Of a stretch of 64,000 nt of DNA, positions 1 to 8,909 are shown one piece after another. Both the position numbers and the translations under genes were made by a program. The notes beneath the pieces were generated by a model that did not search any database, was not told the DNA's origin, and worked only from the letters and a program-made list of their open reading frames with translations. The number at the start of each line of letters is the position of its first letter. Position 1 is the stretch's first letter. The DNA is from JAHDVS01 sp964370985 (GTDB taxonomy: Bacteria > Actinomycetota > Thermoleophilia > Gaiellales > Gaiellaceae): positions 62,001 through 126,000 of the forward strand of contig CAYJLE010000002.1 of assembly GCA_964370985.1 (NCBI GenBank), read 5' to 3'.

Positions 1-344
1 ATGGGGTCGTCGCGGATCGTCAGCCTGCGCGTTGCGCCGCCCGCGGCGATCACGCCAGCCCTGAAGTCGACCTCGAGCGAGGTGCGTGGCGGCGCAACCG
101 CGGCCACGTCGAACTCGTAGAGCTCGGCGAGCAGCGTGCTGAGCCGTTCGCCGACCGGTCGCGAGCCGCGCTCGAATGCCTTCAATTCGCCGGCGCTGAA
201 TCGTCCCCCCGATGCCCTCGCGAGATCGCGAACCGAGGCGCGCTGCTCCTCGCGGGCGTCTGTGAGGGCGCGCCCCAGGCGGGCGGCCCAGCCGGTTGGC
301 TCCAGGCGGACGCCGGGAGCGAGCTCGATCGCTGTCGTGGTCAT
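1..344 (-). CDS. XRE-type helix-turn-helix regulator, C-terminus cut by window edge
   Basis: The reverse strand reads openly from ATG at 344 to the window edge without a stop, giving at least 114 residues. Residues about 22-75 look like an XRE/Cro helix-turn-helix: an arginine-rich first helix, then a segment with ASGGRFSAGELKAFERGSRP in the position of the two DNA-contacting helices. A likely DNA-binding transcription regulator. It is divergent from the NAD synthetase gene across 126 bp that shows no other recognisable feature. The partner domain lies outside the window, so ligand and targets are unknown. Confidence 0.6.
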   Translation of the reverse strand, partial: MTTTAIELAPGVRLEPTGWAARLGRALTDAREEQRASVRDLARASGGRFSAGELKAFERGSRPVGERLSTLLAELYEFDVAAVAPPRTSLEVDFRAGVIAAGGATRRLTIRDDP

Positions 345-470
345 GGTCGTATCGATCGGCGGTTTCGCGTAGCCGCGTATCCCCCGGATGCGGGATCCCG
401 TGCTCCCTCCGTCGGGTTCCGTCTCCCGGGCGACTTTTCGCCTCCCGGTCGCTATCCTCCGGGCTGGACG

Positions 471-2186
471 ATGCGGCTGGCGCTCGCACAGATCGACACG
501 ACGGTCGGCGACCTCGACGGGAACCGGGAGCGGATCCTCGAGTGGCTCGAGCGCGCGCGCGAGGATGGCGCGGACCTGGTGCTCTTCCCCGAGCTCGCCA
601 TCACCGGCTACCCGCCGGAAGATCTGCTGCTGCGGCCGGCCTTCCTGCGCGCGGCCGCGCGCAGCCTCGAGCTCGTGGCTGCGGAGACCCGCGGGGTCGC
701 CTGCCTCGTCGGCGTCCCCCATCTCGACCGGGATCTCTTCAACGCCTGCGCCGTCCTTGCCGACGGCCAGGTGCGGGCGATCTATCACAAGCGCTTCCTG
801 CCCAACTACGGGGTCTTCGACGAGGACCGCTACTTCCAGGCCGGCCGCGAGCTTCTGCTGCTGCGTCTCGGGGAGACGCTGGTCGGGCCGACCGTGTGCG
901 AGGACATCTGGCAGCCGGGCCCGCCGGCGACGGATCTCGCCCTCGCGGGCGCCCACCTCGTCGCGAACATCTCGGCCTCCCCGTTCCACGTCGGCAAGGG
1001 CAGGGAGCGGGAGGAGATGCTGCGCACCCGCGCGCGCGACAACGTCTGCTTCGTGGCGTTCGTGAACGCTGTCGGCGGCCAGGACGAGCTTGTGTTCGAC
1101 GGCCACTCGCTCGTCATCGACCAGGACGGCGACGTGGTCGCTCGCGCGCCCGCGTTCGAGGAGGCGCTGCTCGTCTGCGACGTCGACCCGACTGCCGCCG
1201 CCGGGCACCGACTGCGCGACGCGCGACGCCGCGCGCTCGCCCGCGAGCGGCCCGAGCTGCCGGCACCCGCTCTCGTCGAGCTCGACACGCCGCGCCAGCA
1301 GGGGGCGCCGGTCCCGGTCGCGCTGGCGGGGCAGCTCGGGGAGCTCGAGGAGATGCGCCGCGCGCTCTGCCTCGGCCTGTCCGACTACGTGCGCAAGAAC
1401 GGCTTCCGCGAGGTCGTGCTCGGCAGCTCCGGCGGCATCGACTCGGCGCTGACCGCGGCGCTGGCGGCGGAGGCGCTCGGGCCCGAGCGCGTCGTCTGCG
1501 TGTCGATGCCGTCGTGCTTCTCCTCCGAGGGGACGCGGCGGGACGCGCGGCTCGTCGCCGAGAGCCTCGGGACGGGCTTCTACGAGCTGCCGATCGAGCC
1601 GGCCGTCGAGGCGTTTCGCTCGGTGCTCGCGCCGGTCTTCGCGGGGCTCGAGGAGGGCGTCGCCGAGGAGAACATCCAGGCGCGCGTCCGCGGGACGCTG
1701 CTGATGGCGCTCTCGAACAAGTTCGGCTGGCTGCTCGTCGCGACCGGGAACAAGAGCGAGTACTCGGTCGGCTACGCGACGCTCTATGGGGACATGGCCG
1801 GCGGGTTCGCGCTGCTCAAGGACGTGTACAAGACCGACGTCTACCGCCTCGCCCGCCATCTGAACGAGCGGGCGGGCCGGGAGCTGATCCCGCGCTCGGT
1901 GCTCGAGCGCGCGCCGAGCGCCGAGCTGCGCCCCGACCAGCGCGACGAGGACTCGCTGCCCCCCTACGCGCGGCTCGACCCCGTGCTCGAGGCGTACGTC
2001 GAGCTCGACCGCTCCCGCGAGGAGCTCGCGCTCGACGGGTTCGACCTCGCCGTCGTCGAGCGGGCGCTCGACCTCGTCGACCGGGCCGAATACAAGCGCC
2101 GCCAGGCCCCGCCCGGGGTCAAGCTCCGCCCGAAGGCGTTCGGGCGGGATCGCCGCCTGCCGATCACGAACGCCTGGCGCGGCTGA
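471..2186 (+). CDS. nadE: Glutamine-dependent NAD(+) synthetase
   Basis: Makes NAD from deamido-NAD, ATP and glutamine, the last step of NAD biosynthesis, in the cytoplasm. The 571-residue protein has an N-terminal nitrilase-type amidase domain with the triad E41 (FPELAITGYP), K107 (YHKRF) and C143 (VCEDIW), which releases ammonia from glutamine. The C-terminal synthetase domain has the PP-loop SGGIDS at 320-325 and the later GNKSEYSVGY motif. Length fits the two-domain family. The ATG at 471 lacks a Shine-Dalgarno sequence but has a TATCCT -10-like box at 453-458, suggesting a leaderless or very short-leader transcript. Confidence 0.96.
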   Translation: MRLALAQIDTTVGDLDGNRERILEWLERAREDGADLVLFPELAITGYPPEDLLLRPAFLRAAARSLELVAAETRGVACLVGVPHLDRDLFNACAVLADGQVRAIYHKRFLPNYGVFDEDRYFQAGRELLLLRLGETLVGPTVCEDIWQPGPPATDLALAGAHLVANISASPFHVGKGREREEMLRTRARDNVCFVAFVNAVGGQDELVFDGHSLVIDQDGDVVARAPAFEEALLVCDVDPTAAAGHRLRDARRRALARERPELPAPALVELDTPRQQGAPVPVALAGQLGELEEMRRALCLGLSDYVRKNGFREVVLGSSGGIDSALTAALAAEALGPERVVCVSMPSCFSSEGTRRDARLVAESLGTGFYELPIEPAVEAFRSVLAPVFAGLEEGVAEENIQARVRGTLLMALSNKFGWLLVATGNKSEYSVGYATLYGDMAGGFALLKDVYKTDVYRLARHLNERAGRELIPRSVLERAPSAELRPDQRDEDSLPPYARLDPVLEAYVELDRSREELALDGFDLAVVERALDLVDRAEYKRRQAPPGVKLRPKAFGRDRRLPITNAWRG

Positions 2187-2189
2187 CGC

Positions 2190-2657
2190 TCAGTCCGGGC
2201 CGGCGAACGAGCGGACGGCCGGTGGCTTCGGCGCCGGCGGGGAGTAGGCTTCGGCACCCTCGCGCCAGGCCCAGTCGACCTCGGCGGCGGGCGCGCCCGC
2301 GAGGTCGAGGAGCGCGAGGCCGTGCGCGAACGCGAACAGGACGAGGTCGCCGGCCGGCGGGCGCGCCGGCGGTCGGTCGGCCATCAGCGCGTACAGCCTG
2401 CGGTTTCGCCGGGCAAAGCTCCGGTAGGCCGCGAGCGGCTGGAGCGCGCCGCCGGCCTCGGCGGCGAGCGCCTCCCAGCCCGCGGCGGCGAGCGCGACCT
2501 CGACCTCCTCCTTGCCCGCCAGGTGCTTGTAGAGCGACGGGGCCTGGATCCCGAGCTCGGCGCCGAGGCGGCGCATCGTCAGTGCCTCGCGCCCCTCCCG
2601 CTCGAGAATCCGGACAGCAGCTTCGAGGATCTGGCGGCGGCGAACGTCGTTAGCCAT
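2190..2657 (-). CDS. TetR/AcrR family transcriptional regulator, short
   Basis: A 155-residue protein starting MANDVRRRQILEAA with a clear N-terminal TetR helix-turn-helix (residues about 5-50, including ALTMRRLGAELGIQAPSLYKH). The ligand-binding part (about 60-155) is shorter than the usual 190-220 residues and contains a conserved-looking LMADRPP segment. The ATG at 2657 is chosen because the HTH starts just after it and a TACGCT -10-like box lies 11 nt upstream (2669-2674, reverse strand). It ends 3 nt from the convergent NAD synthetase stop. The regulated gene is probably the divergent OsmC gene, by position only. Confidence 0.8.
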   Translation of the reverse strand: MANDVRRRQILEAAVRILEREGREALTMRRLGAELGIQAPSLYKHLAGKEEVEVALAAAGWEALAAEAGGALQPLAAYRSFARRNRRLYALMADRPPARPPAGDLVLFAFAHGLALLDLAGAPAAEVDWAWREGAEAYSPPAPKPPAVRSFAGPD

Positions 2658-2735
2658 CAGCTTCGAGCAGCGTAGCGGCCCGGCCGGATGCGGTTCCCCC
2701 GGCGACCTGCCGCGCGATCGCGTAGGGTCGTGCGC

Positions 2736-3158
2736 GTGAGCGCCGTCAGAGCGAGGACGTTCGAGTTCGCCGCGTCGCTGGGCCGGGACGGCACCGTCCT
2801 CGCCGAGGGCGACGACCCCGTCCGGGCCCCGGAGCCCTGGCTGCCCGAGCATTGGCTGCTTGCCGGCGTTGCCCTCTGCACGCTCAAGAGCCTGCGCTTC
2901 CACGCGCGCGGCGCCACGGTCGAGGCGGCCGCCGAGATGCGCTGCACGGTCACGCAGCGCGAGGCGGACGGCCGCTACGCGATCGTCGAGACCGTGATCG
3001 ACTTCGACGTCGCGATCGAGCCCGCGCCCGAGGACGTCCCCGCGTTGCTCGCCAAGGCCGAGCGGGACTGCTTCGTCGGCAACTCGCTGACCGCGAAGCC
3101 CGCCTACACGTGGCGGGTCAACGGTCGCGAGATCGCCCGCCCGGCTTCGGCTAGTTAG
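2736..3158 (+). CDS. OsmC family protein
   Basis: A 140-residue OsmC/Ohr-fold protein, a family of thiol peroxidases and related proteins that detoxify organic hydroperoxides in the cytoplasm. The first active-site cysteine is in the LLAGVALCTLKSLRFHA helix and the second in AERDCFVGNSL near the C-terminus, the usual spacing for the family. Two in-frame GTG codons (2730, 2736) are possible starts. 2736 is preferred because a TAGGGT box (2723-2728) then lies 7 nt upstream, the spacing seen at many leaderless genes here. It is divergent from the TetR gene. Confidence 0.8.
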   Translation: MSAVRARTFEFAASLGRDGTVLAEGDDPVRAPEPWLPEHWLLAGVALCTLKSLRFHARGATVEAAAEMRCTVTQREADGRYAIVETVIDFDVAIEPAPEDVPALLAKAERDCFVGNSLTAKPAYTWRVNGREIARPASAS

Positions 3159-3200
3159 ATTAGATCAGGCAGTCCCGGGCACCGGCCCTACGGTGCGATA

Positions 3201-6086
3201 GTGTGGCCCGCGCTTGCGGGCCCCGCCTGCCTGCGGATGGACACGAGAAACCGGATCCGGCTCGGGATCGGCGCGAAGCTCGCGCTCTCGTTCGCCCTGG
3301 TCCTCGCGCTCGTCGCGGTGCTCTCCTGGGCAGGTCTGAGAGCTGCGCGCGAGGCGGGCGACTCGGCCGCGGAGATCGGGGAGCGCGACCTCGCGCTCGT
3401 CGCCGAGGCCGGCGAGGCGACCGCGCTCGGCCTGCGGGTGCGCGAGCTCGCGCTCCTGCACACGCTTGCCGGCCCGGCCGAGCTGGGCCAGCTCGAGGCG
3501 GAGATCCGGGCCGCCGACCAGAGCTTCGCCGAGCGCCTGGAGACCCTGGCGGCGCTCGCGCACGCGCCCGGCCAGGTCGCGCTCGTCGCGACGCTCGAGG
3601 CCGACTGGCTCGAGTACGTGCGGCTCCGCGACGAGTTGACGCTCACGCTCAGCCGGGCCGGGGACGTTGCCGGCGCGCGCGAGGCTGCGGCCGGGGCCGT
3701 CGGCGAGCGCTTCGCGCGCGCGCGGGCCGGGCTGAACGCGCTCGCCGCCGAGGGCCGCGAGTCCGCCACGACGGAGATCGCCGCCGCCACCGAGCGCTTC
3801 TCGGACACGGAGAGCCTGATCTACGCGCTGATCGCGGTCGCGGGCGTGCTCGGGCTCGGCACTGCGCTCGTCGCCTCGCGGCGGGTCGGCGGCGGCATCC
3901 GCGCCGTCGCCGTCGCCGCGCAGGAGCTCGCCGCCGGCGACCTGGCCCGGCGCGCGCCCGTCCGCGGGCGCGACGAGGTGGCGCTGCTCGCGGAGAGCTT
4001 CAACGCCATGGCCGGCGAGCTCGAGGCCCACGAGCGCCGTCGCAGGGCCGTCTCCGACCTCCAGCGCCTGGCGCTCGCGACCCGGAGCCTCGACCCGGTG
4101 CTCGAGGAGGCGGTCGAGCTCGTCTCGCGCACGCTCGAGGTGGACTGCGCGGCGATCTGCGAGCACCTTGCGGGCAAGGACACGTTCGCGGTGCGGGCGA
4201 GCATCTGCCGCGACGGCGAGCACGCGGAGCTCGAGCTGACCGCCGGCAGCCATCCTCACACCGCCTACACCCTGAGCGCCGAGCGGCCGGTTGTGATCGA
4301 CGATGTCGCCGCCGACACCCGCTTCGAGCCGCCGGTGGCGCTGCTCGAGTTCGGGGTCGTCAGCGCGATCGGCGTGCCGGTGCAGGGGCGGCCCCGGCGG
4401 CCGTTCGGGGTGCTCGAGGCCCACTCGCGGAGGCGGCGGGTCTTCGGCGACGACGACGCCCGCTTCCTCGAGGAGATCGCGGGCGTTCTCGCCGCGGCGA
4501 TCGCGCGCCGCGGGGTCGAGGAGGCGCTCGAGGCGTCCGAGGCGCGCTTCCGCTCGCTGATCCAGAACTCCTCCGACCTGACCCTGCTGCTCGACGAGAG
4601 CGCCAGGATCGTGTTCGCGAGCCCGTCGGCCGCCCGCGTTGCCGGCTGCAGCCCCGACGAGCTGGTCGGCCGCAGCGCCTTCGACTTCGTGCATGAGGAC
4701 GACCTCGGCCGGATCGTCGCCCGGCTCGAGCAGGTGGCCGCCGAGCCGGGCTCGCTCGCGACCGCGGAGTTCCGCGCGCTCGGGCCCGGCGAGAGCGCCG
4801 TCTACCTGGACGGAACGGCGCTCAACCTCGTCGACAACCCCGCAGTCGGCGCGATCGTCGTCAATGCGCGCGACGTCAGCGAGCGCAGGCGGGCCGAGGC
4901 GGACAGCGCCCGGCTCGAGGAGCAGCTGCGCCAGTCGCAACGGCTCGAGTCGGTCGGGCGGCTCGCCGGCGGGATCGCCCACGACTTCAACAACCTCCTG
5001 ACCGCGATCCTCGGGTACCTCGACCTCCTGCGCGACGAGACGGCCGAGGTCGCCGGCGAGTACCTCGACGAGATGGCGAAGGCCGCCGAGCGCGGCGCCG
5101 CGCTCGTCTCGCAGCTCCTCGCCTTCAGCCGCCGCCAGGTGCTGCGGCCCCGCGTGCTCGACCTGAACGAGGTCGTCGACGACCTCGAGCCGATGCTGCG
5201 ACGCGTGCTCGGCGAGACGATCGACCTGCGCGTCGTCACGAGCCCGGGCATCCGCCCCGTGCGGGCGGATCCCCACCAGCTCGGCCAGGTGATCGTCAAC
5301 CTCGCTGTCAACGCGCGCGACGCGATGCCGGACGGGGGCGTGCTCACGATCGAGACGCAGGACGTCTGCCTCGACGAGGAGTACGCGAGCTGCCACGCCG
5401 AGGTCGAGCCGGGCGAGTACGTCCTGCTCGCCGTCTCCGACACCGGCGCCGGGATGGACGAGCGGACGCGGACGCACGCGTTCGAGCCGTTCTTCACGAC
5501 CAAGGAGCCCGGCCAGGGCACCGGCCTCGGCCTCGCCACCGTGCACGGGATCGTGAAGCAGTCGGGCGGCCACGTCTGGCTCTACAGCGAGCCGGGCGCG
5601 GGCGCCTCCTTCAAGATCTACCTGCCCGCGAGCTCTGAGCCCGCCGAGGCGCTCCACGGCGAAGCCTGGGGCGGCGAAGGGGGCGAGCGCGGCACGGAGA
5701 CGATCCTCGTCGTCGAGGACGACCCGACCGTGCGCTCGCTTGCCGTGCGGATCCTCGAGGAGCACGGCTACACGGTGCTCGAGGCCTGCGACGGGCCGGA
5801 GGCGATCGCGCTCGCCGGGGCCCACCGCGGCACCATCGACCTCGTGCTGTCGGACGTCGTGCTGCCCGGGATGAGCGGCCGCGAGGTCGTCGACCGGATC
5901 ACGGCCGCCTGCCCGGGCGTGAAGGCGCTGTTCATGTCCGGCTACACCGAGAACGCGATCGTCCACGACGGCACGCTCGACGCCGACACGGCGTTCATCC
6001 AGAAGCCGTTCCGGGCCGACACGCTCGCTCGCTGGGTGCGCCGGGTGCTCGACGCCGGCCGCGACGCCGCCTCGCCGGGCGGCTAG
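3201..6086 (+). CDS. Hybrid sensor histidine kinase (HAMP-GAF-PAS-HisKA-HATPase-REC)
   Basis: A 961-residue membrane sensor kinase. Order: cytoplasmic start, first transmembrane helix (about 25-46), extracytoplasmic helical sensor region, second transmembrane helix (about 204-226), HAMP, GAF (about 290-440), PAS (about 450-570), dimerisation/phosphoacceptor domain with H594 in GIAHDFNN, ATPase domain (NLAVNARDAM, DTGAGMD and GTGLGLA boxes) and a C-terminal receiver with D885 in LSDVVLPGMSG. The fused receiver and missing partner regulator suggest a phosphorelay. GTG 3201 is favoured by TACGGT at 3189-3194, 6 nt upstream; ATG 3237 is the alternative start. Confidence 0.93.
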   Translation: MWPALAGPACLRMDTRNRIRLGIGAKLALSFALVLALVAVLSWAGLRAAREAGDSAAEIGERDLALVAEAGEATALGLRVRELALLHTLAGPAELGQLEAEIRAADQSFAERLETLAALAHAPGQVALVATLEADWLEYVRLRDELTLTLSRAGDVAGAREAAAGAVGERFARARAGLNALAAEGRESATTEIAAATERFSDTESLIYALIAVAGVLGLGTALVASRRVGGGIRAVAVAAQELAAGDLARRAPVRGRDEVALLAESFNAMAGELEAHERRRRAVSDLQRLALATRSLDPVLEEAVELVSRTLEVDCAAICEHLAGKDTFAVRASICRDGEHAELELTAGSHPHTAYTLSAERPVVIDDVAADTRFEPPVALLEFGVVSAIGVPVQGRPRRPFGVLEAHSRRRRVFGDDDARFLEEIAGVLAAAIARRGVEEALEASEARFRSLIQNSSDLTLLLDESARIVFASPSAARVAGCSPDELVGRSAFDFVHEDDLGRIVARLEQVAAEPGSLATAEFRALGPGESAVYLDGTALNLVDNPAVGAIVVNARDVSERRRAEADSARLEEQLRQSQRLESVGRLAGGIAHDFNNLLTAILGYLDLLRDETAEVAGEYLDEMAKAAERGAALVSQLLAFSRRQVLRPRVLDLNEVVDDLEPMLRRVLGETIDLRVVTSPGIRPVRADPHQLGQVIVNLAVNARDAMPDGGVLTIETQDVCLDEEYASCHAEVEPGEYVLLAVSDTGAGMDERTRTHAFEPFFTTKEPGQGTGLGLATVHGIVKQSGGHVWLYSEPGAGASFKIYLPASSEPAEALHGEAWGGEGGERGTETILVVEDDPTVRSLAVRILEEHGYTVLEACDGPEAIALAGAHRGTIDLVLSDVVLPGMSGREVVDRITAACPGVKALFMSGYTENAIVHDGTLDADTAFIQKPFRADTLARWVRRVLDAGRDAASPGG

Positions 6087-6097
6087 GATCAGTCCCG

Positions 6098-6301
6098 GTG
6101 CCGTACCGGGTCACGCTCACGTTCGTCGTCGAGGCCGAGTCCGAGGAGATTCTCGAGCGCTACGTCGACCGGCTCGCCTACGACGTGGCCGCTCGCGAGC
6201 GCTTCCTGCTCGACAACCGGGAGATCCACCCCTGCGAGACGCCCGTCCCCGGGAGCTACCGGACGGTGACGGAGGCCGACCTCCCCTACAGCGGCGCGTA
6301 G
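6098..6301 (+). CDS. Small hypothetical protein, 67 residues
   Basis: I do not recognise this protein. It starts MPYRVTLTFVVEAESEE, is acidic and has an amphipathic beta-alpha pattern with no transmembrane segment or metal motif. It starts at GTG 6098, only 11 nt after the kinase stop, yet has its own TAGGAT -10-like box at 6084-6089 (8 nt before the start, overlapping the kinase stop codon), which supports it as a separately transcribed leaderless gene. An inverted repeat spans its stop codon. It could be an accessory factor of the kinase or unrelated. Confidence 0.55.
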   Translation: MPYRVTLTFVVEAESEEILERYVDRLAYDVAARERFLLDNREIHPCETPVPGSYRTVTEADLPYSGA

Positions 6302-6304
6302 GGG
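6283..6304. terminator. Inverted repeat across a stop codon
   Basis: CCCCTAC (6283-6289) pairs perfectly with GTAGGGG (6298-6304) around an 8-nt loop. It spans the stop of the 67-residue gene, just before the next GTG start. There is no T tract, so a termination or attenuation role is only inferred. Confidence 0.3.
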
Positions 6305-6309
6305 CGGCC

Positions 6310-7578
6310 GTGGCCGCGCCCGCGCTCGACGTCGCCGCGGCGCGGCGGCGCTTCCCCGCGCTTGCCCGCCCGCTCGTGTTCCTGGACGGACCGGGAGGCA
6401 CGCAGGTTCCGGACACCGTGATCGAGGCGATCACCGGCTACCTCTCGGAGTCGAACGCGAACCTCGGCGGCCCGTTCCCGACGAGCCGGGAAAGCGACCT
6501 CGTCGTCTCCCGGGCGCGGATCGCCGCTGCCGCCTTCCTCGGCTGCTCGCCCGACGAGGTCGGCTTCGGGCCCAACATGACGACGCTCAACTTCACGCTC
6601 TCCCGCGCGGTCGGGCGGGAGCTCGCGCCCGGCGACGAGATCGTCGCGACCCGGCTCGACCACGACGCGAACGTCGCCCCCTGGCTCGAGCTGGCGCGCG
6701 ACCGCGACCTCGTCGTGCGCCTCGTCGACCTGACCGACGACTGCCGGCTCGACCTCGCCGACCTCGAGCGGCAGCTCTCCGAGCGCACCCGGATCGTCGC
6801 CTTCCCGTGGGCCTCGAACGCGGTCGGCACGATCACGGACGTGCGTCGAGTCGTGGACCTCGCGCACGAGGCCGGTGCGCTCGCCGGGGTCGACGCGGTG
6901 GACTTCGCCCCCCACCGCCCGATCGACCTTGGGGGCGCCCCCCGCGCCGNNNNNNNNNNGGGGGCGCGCGCGTGGGGCGCCGGGGTCCACTCCCCCCCCC
7001 CCGGCCCGAGCGCGGGGGGCGCCGCCGCCCCCCACGTCCTGCTCTGCTCCCCGTACAAGTTCTTCGGGCCGCACCTCGGCCTCTTCTACGGTCGCCGGGA
7101 GGTGCTCGAGCGCTGGCGCCCGTACAAGGTCAGGCCCGCCGACGACGAGCCGGTCGGGCACCGGTTCGAGACCGGCACGCAGCCGCACGAGGCGCTCGCC
7201 GGCTTCGTCGCCGCGGTCGAGTACGTCCGCTCGGTCGGCTGGGACGCGATCCGCGCGCACGAGCGCGAGCTGTCGCGCCGCTTCCTCGACGGGCTGCCCG
7301 CCCGTTACCGGCTGCACGGGCCCGCCGGCCCCGACGGGCGCACGCCGACGTTCGCGATCACGCACCCGACTCTCTCACCCTGGGAGGTGGCGCAGACGCT
7401 CGGAGAGCGCGGGGTCGCGGTTTGGCCCGGCAACTACTACGCGCTCGAGGTGATGCAGCGGCTCGGGCTCGAAGACGGGGCGGTGCGGATCGGCTTCGTC
7501 CACTACAACACCGCGGACGAGGTCGACCGGGTGCTCGCGGAGCTGGACGACCTGGCGCGGCCGCGTGGGCCTGCGTAG
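6310..7578 (+). CDS. Class V PLP aminotransferase, cysteine desulfurase-like, damaged by an assembly gap
   Basis: A fold-type I PLP enzyme of the cysteine-desulfurase-like VC1184 branch, judged from LDGPGGTQVPDTV near the N-terminus, LDHDANVAPW, and the PLP lysine in CSPYKFFGPHLGLFYG. The C-terminal domain is intact (VAVWPGNYYALEVMQRLGL, VHYNTADEVDRVL). A 10-N gap lies inside. The residues around it (about 209-242) are proline, glycine and alanine junk that family members lack between the PID and LLCSPYKFF segments. The true protein is probably about 30 residues shorter than the 422 codons written here. Substrate unknown. Confidence 0.85.
   Translation: MAAPALDVAAARRRFPALARPLVFLDGPGGTQVPDTVIEAITGYLSESNANLGGPFPTSRESDLVVSRARIAAAAFLGCSPDEVGFGPNMTTLNFTLSRAVGRELAPGDEIVATRLDHDANVAPWLELARDRDLVVRLVDLTDDCRLDLADLERQLSERTRIVAFPWASNAVGTITDVRRVVDLAHEAGALAGVDAVDFAPHRPIDLGGAPRAXXXXGARAWGAGVHSPPPGPSAGGAAAPHVLLCSPYKFFGPHLGLFYGRREVLERWRPYKVRPADDEPVGHRFETGTQPHEALAGFVAAVEYVRSVGWDAIRAHERELSRRFLDGLPARYRLHGPAGPDGRTPTFAITHPTLSPWEVAQTLGERGVAVWPGNYYALEVMQRLGLEDGAVRIGFVHYNTADEVDRVLAELDDLARPRGPA
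6950..6959. other. Assembly gap (10 N) in corrupted sequence
   Basis: Ten N interrupt the aminotransferase gene. About 20 bp before and 75 bp after are long runs of G or C that encode nothing expected in the protein. This looks like unreliable contig-end sequence joined by an arbitrary-length gap, not biology. Confidence 0.9.
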
Positions 7579-7583
7579 CTAGC

Positions 7584-8870
7584 ATGCGGGCCGTGGCGGC
7601 CTCGTTCGAGCTCACGACCCTCAAGAACGGCCTGCGCGTCCTGACCGCGCCGATGCCGCAGGCGAAGTCGGTTGCCTGCTTTCTCATGCTCGCGGCCGGC
7701 TCCCGCTACGAGACCAGGGAGACGAGCGGGATCGCGCACTTCGCCGAGCACATGTTTTTCAAGGGGACCCAGCGCAGGCCGACGGCGCGCGACATCGCCG
7801 GCGAGATCGACGCGATCGGCGGCGAGTTCAACGCGTTCACAGGCAAGGAGTACACGGGCTACTACGTCAAGTGCGCGGCCGAGCACCGCGACGTCGCGCT
7901 CGACGTGCTCGTCGACATGATCCGCAACTCCCGTTTCGACCCGCAGGAGATCGAGCGCGAAAAGGGCGTGATCGTCGAGGAGATGAACATGTACTTCGAC
8001 ACGCCGCGCGACTACGTCGACTCGGTCTACGACAGCCTCCTCTACGGCGACCAGCCGCTCGGGTGGGACATCATCGGCACCAAGGAGACCGTCCGCGCGG
8101 CGTCCCGCGACACGTTTCTCGACTACCTCGGGCGCTGGTACCAGGCGCCGCGGATCGTCGCCGGGGTCGGCGGAGCGCTCGGCGACGGGCTCGCCGAGCG
8201 GCTCGAGGGGCTGCTCGGGGACGTTGCCGGTGGGGAGGCGCCCGAGCCGGCCCCCGTCGAGATCGACCAGGCGGCCCCGCGCGTGCGCGTGCACACGAAG
8301 GCCTCCGACCAGGCGCACCTGCGCTTCGGCGTGCACAGCTACCCGATCGGCCACCCGGACCGCTACGCGCTCTCGCTCGTCGCCACCGTGCTCGGCGGCG
8401 GCATGTCGTCGCGCCTGTTCACCGAGGTGCGCGAGCGCCGCGGGCTCGCCTACTACGTGTACGGGTACAACCAGGGCTACACGGACACGGGCACCCTGTT
8501 CGCGCAGGCGGGCGTCGACATCGAGCGGATCGACGAGGCGATCCGGACGATCGCCGGCGAGTTCCGCCGGATCGCGGACGAGTCGGTCGCGGCGGACGAG
8601 CTCGAGAAGGCCCGCAACTACGCGAAGGGCCGGCTCGTGCTCTCGCTCGAGGACCCGAAGGGGATGATCGTGTTCGGCCTGCGCGGCGAGGTGCTCGAGG
8701 GCCGCGTGCGCGAGCCGGACGAGGTGCTCGCCGGCTACGACGCCGTCACCGCCGAGGACGTCCAGCGGGTCGCGGCCGACGTGATCCGCGACGAGCGCCT
8801 GAACCTCGCCCTGATCGGCCCGTTCGAGGACGCGGCGCGGTTCGAGGCGCTGCTGCCGGCGACGGGCTAG
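7584..8870 (+). CDS. M16 family zinc metalloprotease (processing-peptidase-like)
   Basis: A 428-residue inverzincin. The inverted zinc motif HxxEH is H52-F-A-E55-H56 and the third ligand is E132 in GVIVEEMNMY, 76 residues downstream as expected. The C-terminal half contains the M16 second-domain motifs (RLFTEVRERRGLAYYVYG, and NYAKGRLVLSLEDPKGM). This resembles the bacterial homologues of mitochondrial processing peptidase, often encoded near polynucleotide phosphorylase, which is absent here. No signal peptide is seen, so it is probably cytoplasmic. It begins 5 nt after the aminotransferase stop and is likely co-transcribed. GTG 7593 is an alternative start. Confidence 0.92.
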   Translation: MRAVAASFELTTLKNGLRVLTAPMPQAKSVACFLMLAAGSRYETRETSGIAHFAEHMFFKGTQRRPTARDIAGEIDAIGGEFNAFTGKEYTGYYVKCAAEHRDVALDVLVDMIRNSRFDPQEIEREKGVIVEEMNMYFDTPRDYVDSVYDSLLYGDQPLGWDIIGTKETVRAASRDTFLDYLGRWYQAPRIVAGVGGALGDGLAERLEGLLGDVAGGEAPEPAPVEIDQAAPRVRVHTKASDQAHLRFGVHSYPIGHPDRYALSLVATVLGGGMSSRLFTEVRERRGLAYYVYGYNQGYTDTGTLFAQAGVDIERIDEAIRTIAGEFRRIADESVAADELEKARNYAKGRLVLSLEDPKGMIVFGLRGEVLEGRVREPDEVLAGYDAVTAEDVQRVAADVIRDERLNLALIGPFEDAARFEALLPATG

Positions 8871-8909
8871 CCGCCCAGTCACCGGGGGCCGTTCGGTAAC
8901 CTCGGTACG

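Noticed and set aside
3165..5966. A 933-codon open frame on the reverse strand
   Set aside because: It is exactly antisense to the hybrid kinase, whose domains are clear. Third-position GC bias keeps the opposite frame open, and its product is arginine/glycine/leucine-rich without domains.
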